Below are positions 30,867-32,612 of a stretch of 32,612 nt of DNA, one piece after another (positions within the stretch are counted from its first letter, which is position 1; every line of letters begins with the position of its first letter). Below the pieces are notes generated by a model, which made no database searches, had not been told where the DNA came from, and worked only from the letters and a program-made list of their open reading frames with translations. Location of the stretch: contig JAKAWK010000013.1 of assembly GCA_021827365.1 (NCBI GenBank), positions 1 to 32,612 of the forward strand. Direction: 5' to 3'. Source of the stretch: Nitrospirota bacterium (GTDB taxonomy: Bacteria > Nitrospirota > Leptospirillia > Leptospirillales > Leptospirillaceae). The translations under genes and the position numbers were made by a program.

Positions 30867-32612
30867 TCACGAGGCAGGACTTTCCCTGAAGAGGGCCCGG
30901 AAAAGCCTGAGCTGGCCGATCATGGCGAATTTGGTCATTCTTCCCAGACTTGAGAGGATCCTGTCCCGGGGGTTCACGGAACGGATCCTGACCCAGGCAT
31001 CGGCTCTCCCGTAAAGAATCAGGACAAGATTGCGTTCCTCCGCTAGTGTCAGGGGAAGGAAGTTGAGCCGGACTGAAAACTCGTCCAGCCCGACCACAAG
31101 GCAGGGAAAGTCGAAGATTTTTCCGAACAGGGGGATCTGGAGAAGCAGCCGCTCCCCGATGGAGAGAGTCTCCCCTTGTCCCAGGCGAAGCCTGACCCCC
31201 AAATCCGAAATGTCCTCTGTTTCTCCGGAGATGACTTTCTGTCCAGGACCCAGGATCCTGGCCGGAAGATTCAGGGAAATCCGGGGACGGTTCCTTCGCT
31301 GGGCCGATTCCCAGCCGACGGCCAGGGCCGCACCCAGAACGATCATGTTGTGGAAAACCCAGATGAGGGTCAGCGCGATGGTGGGGATTTCTCCCAGCCC
31401 CTTGGCCAAACGGTAGACCCCCGCCACAAGCCCCCCGAGGTTCAAAAGCCAGAAGATGACGAATGGACGGGCAATTTTGTGATCGAAGAATTCTTCTCTT
31501 ACGACCCCTTCCTTTGACGTGACGTTGAAAGAGCCCGCCTTGGGGTTGATGAGGGCCAGGAGGGTCGGGAGGAAGATGTAGGGGGCGAGGGTCGTTTCAT
31601 AGACTTCGTTCCAGAAGGAATGGCGATGGTTTCCCTGGAGGGTGGAGTTGGTCAAAAGGGCCAGGGCGAGGACGGGAAAGGCATAGGCGGCGATCGAATA
31701 GGCGTCGGCATCGAAAATCTTGATTCCGAAGTAGAGGTAGGCCAAGGGAGCCAGGAGAAAGATCATCCGTGGAAGTGAAAACAGGAAGTGCATCATCCCG
31801 TTCAGATAACACAGCCTCTGGAAGAGTCCCAAACCCGGGGCAAGGAGTGGATTGTCGATCCGGAAAATCTGGATCATCCCCCGGGCCCATCGGACTCTCT
31901 GGCGGATATGGGCAGAAAGGGTTGTCGTGGCCAGGCCGGCCGCCTGGGGAAGGTTCAGATAGGCCGACTGCCACCCCTTTTTGTGAAGCAGAAGCGAGGT
32001 ATGGGCATCTTCTGTGACCGTATCCACGGCAATGCCGCCGATTCCTTCGAGGGCGGACCTTCTGAGGACGGCACATGATCCGCAGAAGGTCGTTGCATCC
32101 CAGAAATCATTTCCGTCCTGGACGACACCGTAAAACAGGGCGCCTTCATTGGGGATCTCGTGGAAGATGTCCAGATTCCTTTCATAGGGATCGGGAGAAT
32201 AAAAATGGTGAGGGGTCTGGACAAAGGAATACCTGGGATTGTTTTCGAGAATGCCGACCGTCGCCTGAAGGAAGGAGCGCGTGGGAATGTGGTCGCAGTC
32301 GAAGATGGCAATATATTTTCCGGAGGAGCGGGGGAGGGCGTAGTTGAGATTCCCCGCTTTGGCATGCCGATGTTCGGGCCTGGCCAGGTACCGGACTCCG
32401 GCCGCCTCTGCAAACTCCTCGAAGGCCGGACGATTTCCGTCGTCGAGGAGATAGACGGTCAGCTTTTCTGCGGGCCAATCAAGGTTGAGGGCTCCGAGAA
32501 CGGTGGGGCGCACGATGGAAAGGGGTTCGTTGTAGGTGGTGATGAATACGTCCACCTCCGGCCAGAGTGCGGGATCTTCTGTGAGCGGTTCGGCCTTTCT
32601 CCGGAGAGGGGA
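30867..32612 (-). CDS. bcsA: Cellulose synthase catalytic subunit BcsA (partial, N-terminus outside window)
   Basis: The frame is open to the right edge; 581 residues are visible. Glycosyltransferase family 2 motifs come in order: VDVFITTYNEP, LLDDGN (visible residues about 55-60), DCDHIP (105-110), CGSCAVLRR, VTEDAHTS (the TED, about 200) and QRVRWARGM (QxxRW, about 238). Several membrane helices follow, then a PilZ domain: RRNRPR and DISDLGVRLR give the RxxxR and D/NxSxxG pair that binds cyclic di-GMP. So the enzyme should polymerise UDP-glucose to beta-1,4-glucan and push it through the inner membrane under c-di-GMP control. The upstream portion in the window (ALWPEVDVF) matches conserved BcsA sequence, so the apparent GTG start inside is not real. 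First gene of the visible bcs order. Confidence 0.96.
   Translation of the reverse strand, partial: SPLRRKAEPLTEDPALWPEVDVFITTYNEPLSIVRPTVLGALNLDWPAEKLTVYLLDDGNRPAFEEFAEAAGVRYLARPEHRHAKAGNLNYALPRSSGKYIAIFDCDHIPTRSFLQATVGILENNPRYSFVQTPHHFYSPDPYERNLDIFHEIPNEGALFYGVVQDGNDFWDATTFCGSCAVLRRSALEGIGGIAVDTVTEDAHTSLLLHKKGWQSAYLNLPQAAGLATTTLSAHIRQRVRWARGMIQIFRIDNPLLAPGLGLFQRLCYLNGMMHFLFSLPRMIFLLAPLAYLYFGIKIFDADAYSIAAYAFPVLALALLTNSTLQGNHRHSFWNEVYETTLAPYIFLPTLLALINPKAGSFNVTSKEGVVREEFFDHKIARPFVIFWLLNLGGLVAGVYRLAKGLGEIPTIALTLIWVFHNMIVLGAALAVGWESAQRRNRPRISLNLPARILGPGQKVISGETEDISDLGVRLRLGQGETLSIGERLLLQIPLFGKIFDFPCLVVGLDEFSVRLNFLPLTLAEERNLVLILYGRADAWVRIRSVNPRDRILSSLGRMTKFAMIGQLRLFRALFRESPAS

Overview
The window looks like a bacterial chromosome of moderately high GC with Gram-negative envelope genes: lipoproteins, an OmpA-type anchor, periplasmic cytochrome c and an outer-membrane cellulose export channel. 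The gene content fits an acidophilic Nitrospirota such as Leptospirillum: a cellulose (bcs) locus, a small c-type cytochrome, a Spy-like periplasmic protein, and heavy use of TTG/GTG starts with AGGAG-type ribosome sites. This assignment is inference; no rRNA or marker gene is present. No tRNA, rRNA, IS element, prophage or CRISPR array was seen.

Layout. (1) 1-3255, minus strand: a DUF5069 gene, then a pair of M16-type peptidase genes. One has the HxxEH zinc site; the other is a lipoprotein without it and runs off the left edge. (2) 3256-5515, plus strand: a long AT-rich divergent region, then a DUF4398 lipoprotein and an OmpA-type lipoprotein, closed by a strong terminator. (3) 5516-7240: a mostly non-coding stretch, a small membrane protein whose 3' end overlaps a convergent lytic transglycosylase, and a divergent promoter region with a perfect CRP-type palindrome. 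(4) 7241-8710: a pseudouridine synthase and an Hsp20 chaperone with its own promoter and terminator. (5) 8709-16549, plus strand: a tightly packed probable operon of murI, rph, a rhodanese, a 57-codon ORF, an ABC-F ATPase, a DHH phosphoesterase, an XTP/dITP pyrophosphatase, nagZ and an unknown protein. Overlaps of 4-38 bp suggest translational coupling. (6) 16550-19021, minus strand: a DEAD-box helicase with a leader of about 300 nt, followed by a class I glutamine-amidotransferase-like hydrolase. (7) 19154-20209, minus strand: cytochrome c and a Spy/CpxP-like protein. (8) 20264-32612, minus strand: a 1238-residue Sel1-repeat protein and the cellulose locus bcsA (5' end outside the window), bcsB, bcsC and bcsQ.

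How the genes work together. The bcs genes form a complete core for making and exporting cellulose: a PilZ-controlled synthase, a periplasmic partner, a TPR/outer-membrane protein and a MinD-like ATPase. Three parts look unusual: BcsQ carries an N-terminal extension resembling BcsR/BcsP, the BcsC barrel appears short, and a giant Sel1 scaffold lies downstream. The murI-to-unknown operon joins peptidoglycan precursor supply and recycling (MurI, NagZ) to RNA and nucleotide housekeeping (RNase PH, DHH enzyme, RdgB, ABC-F). The most interesting leads are the bcs/Sel1 locus, the 62-bp palindrome after bcsQ, the MurI active-site change, the CRP-like site, and the small ORF with a possible leaderless promoter coupled to the ABC-F gene.
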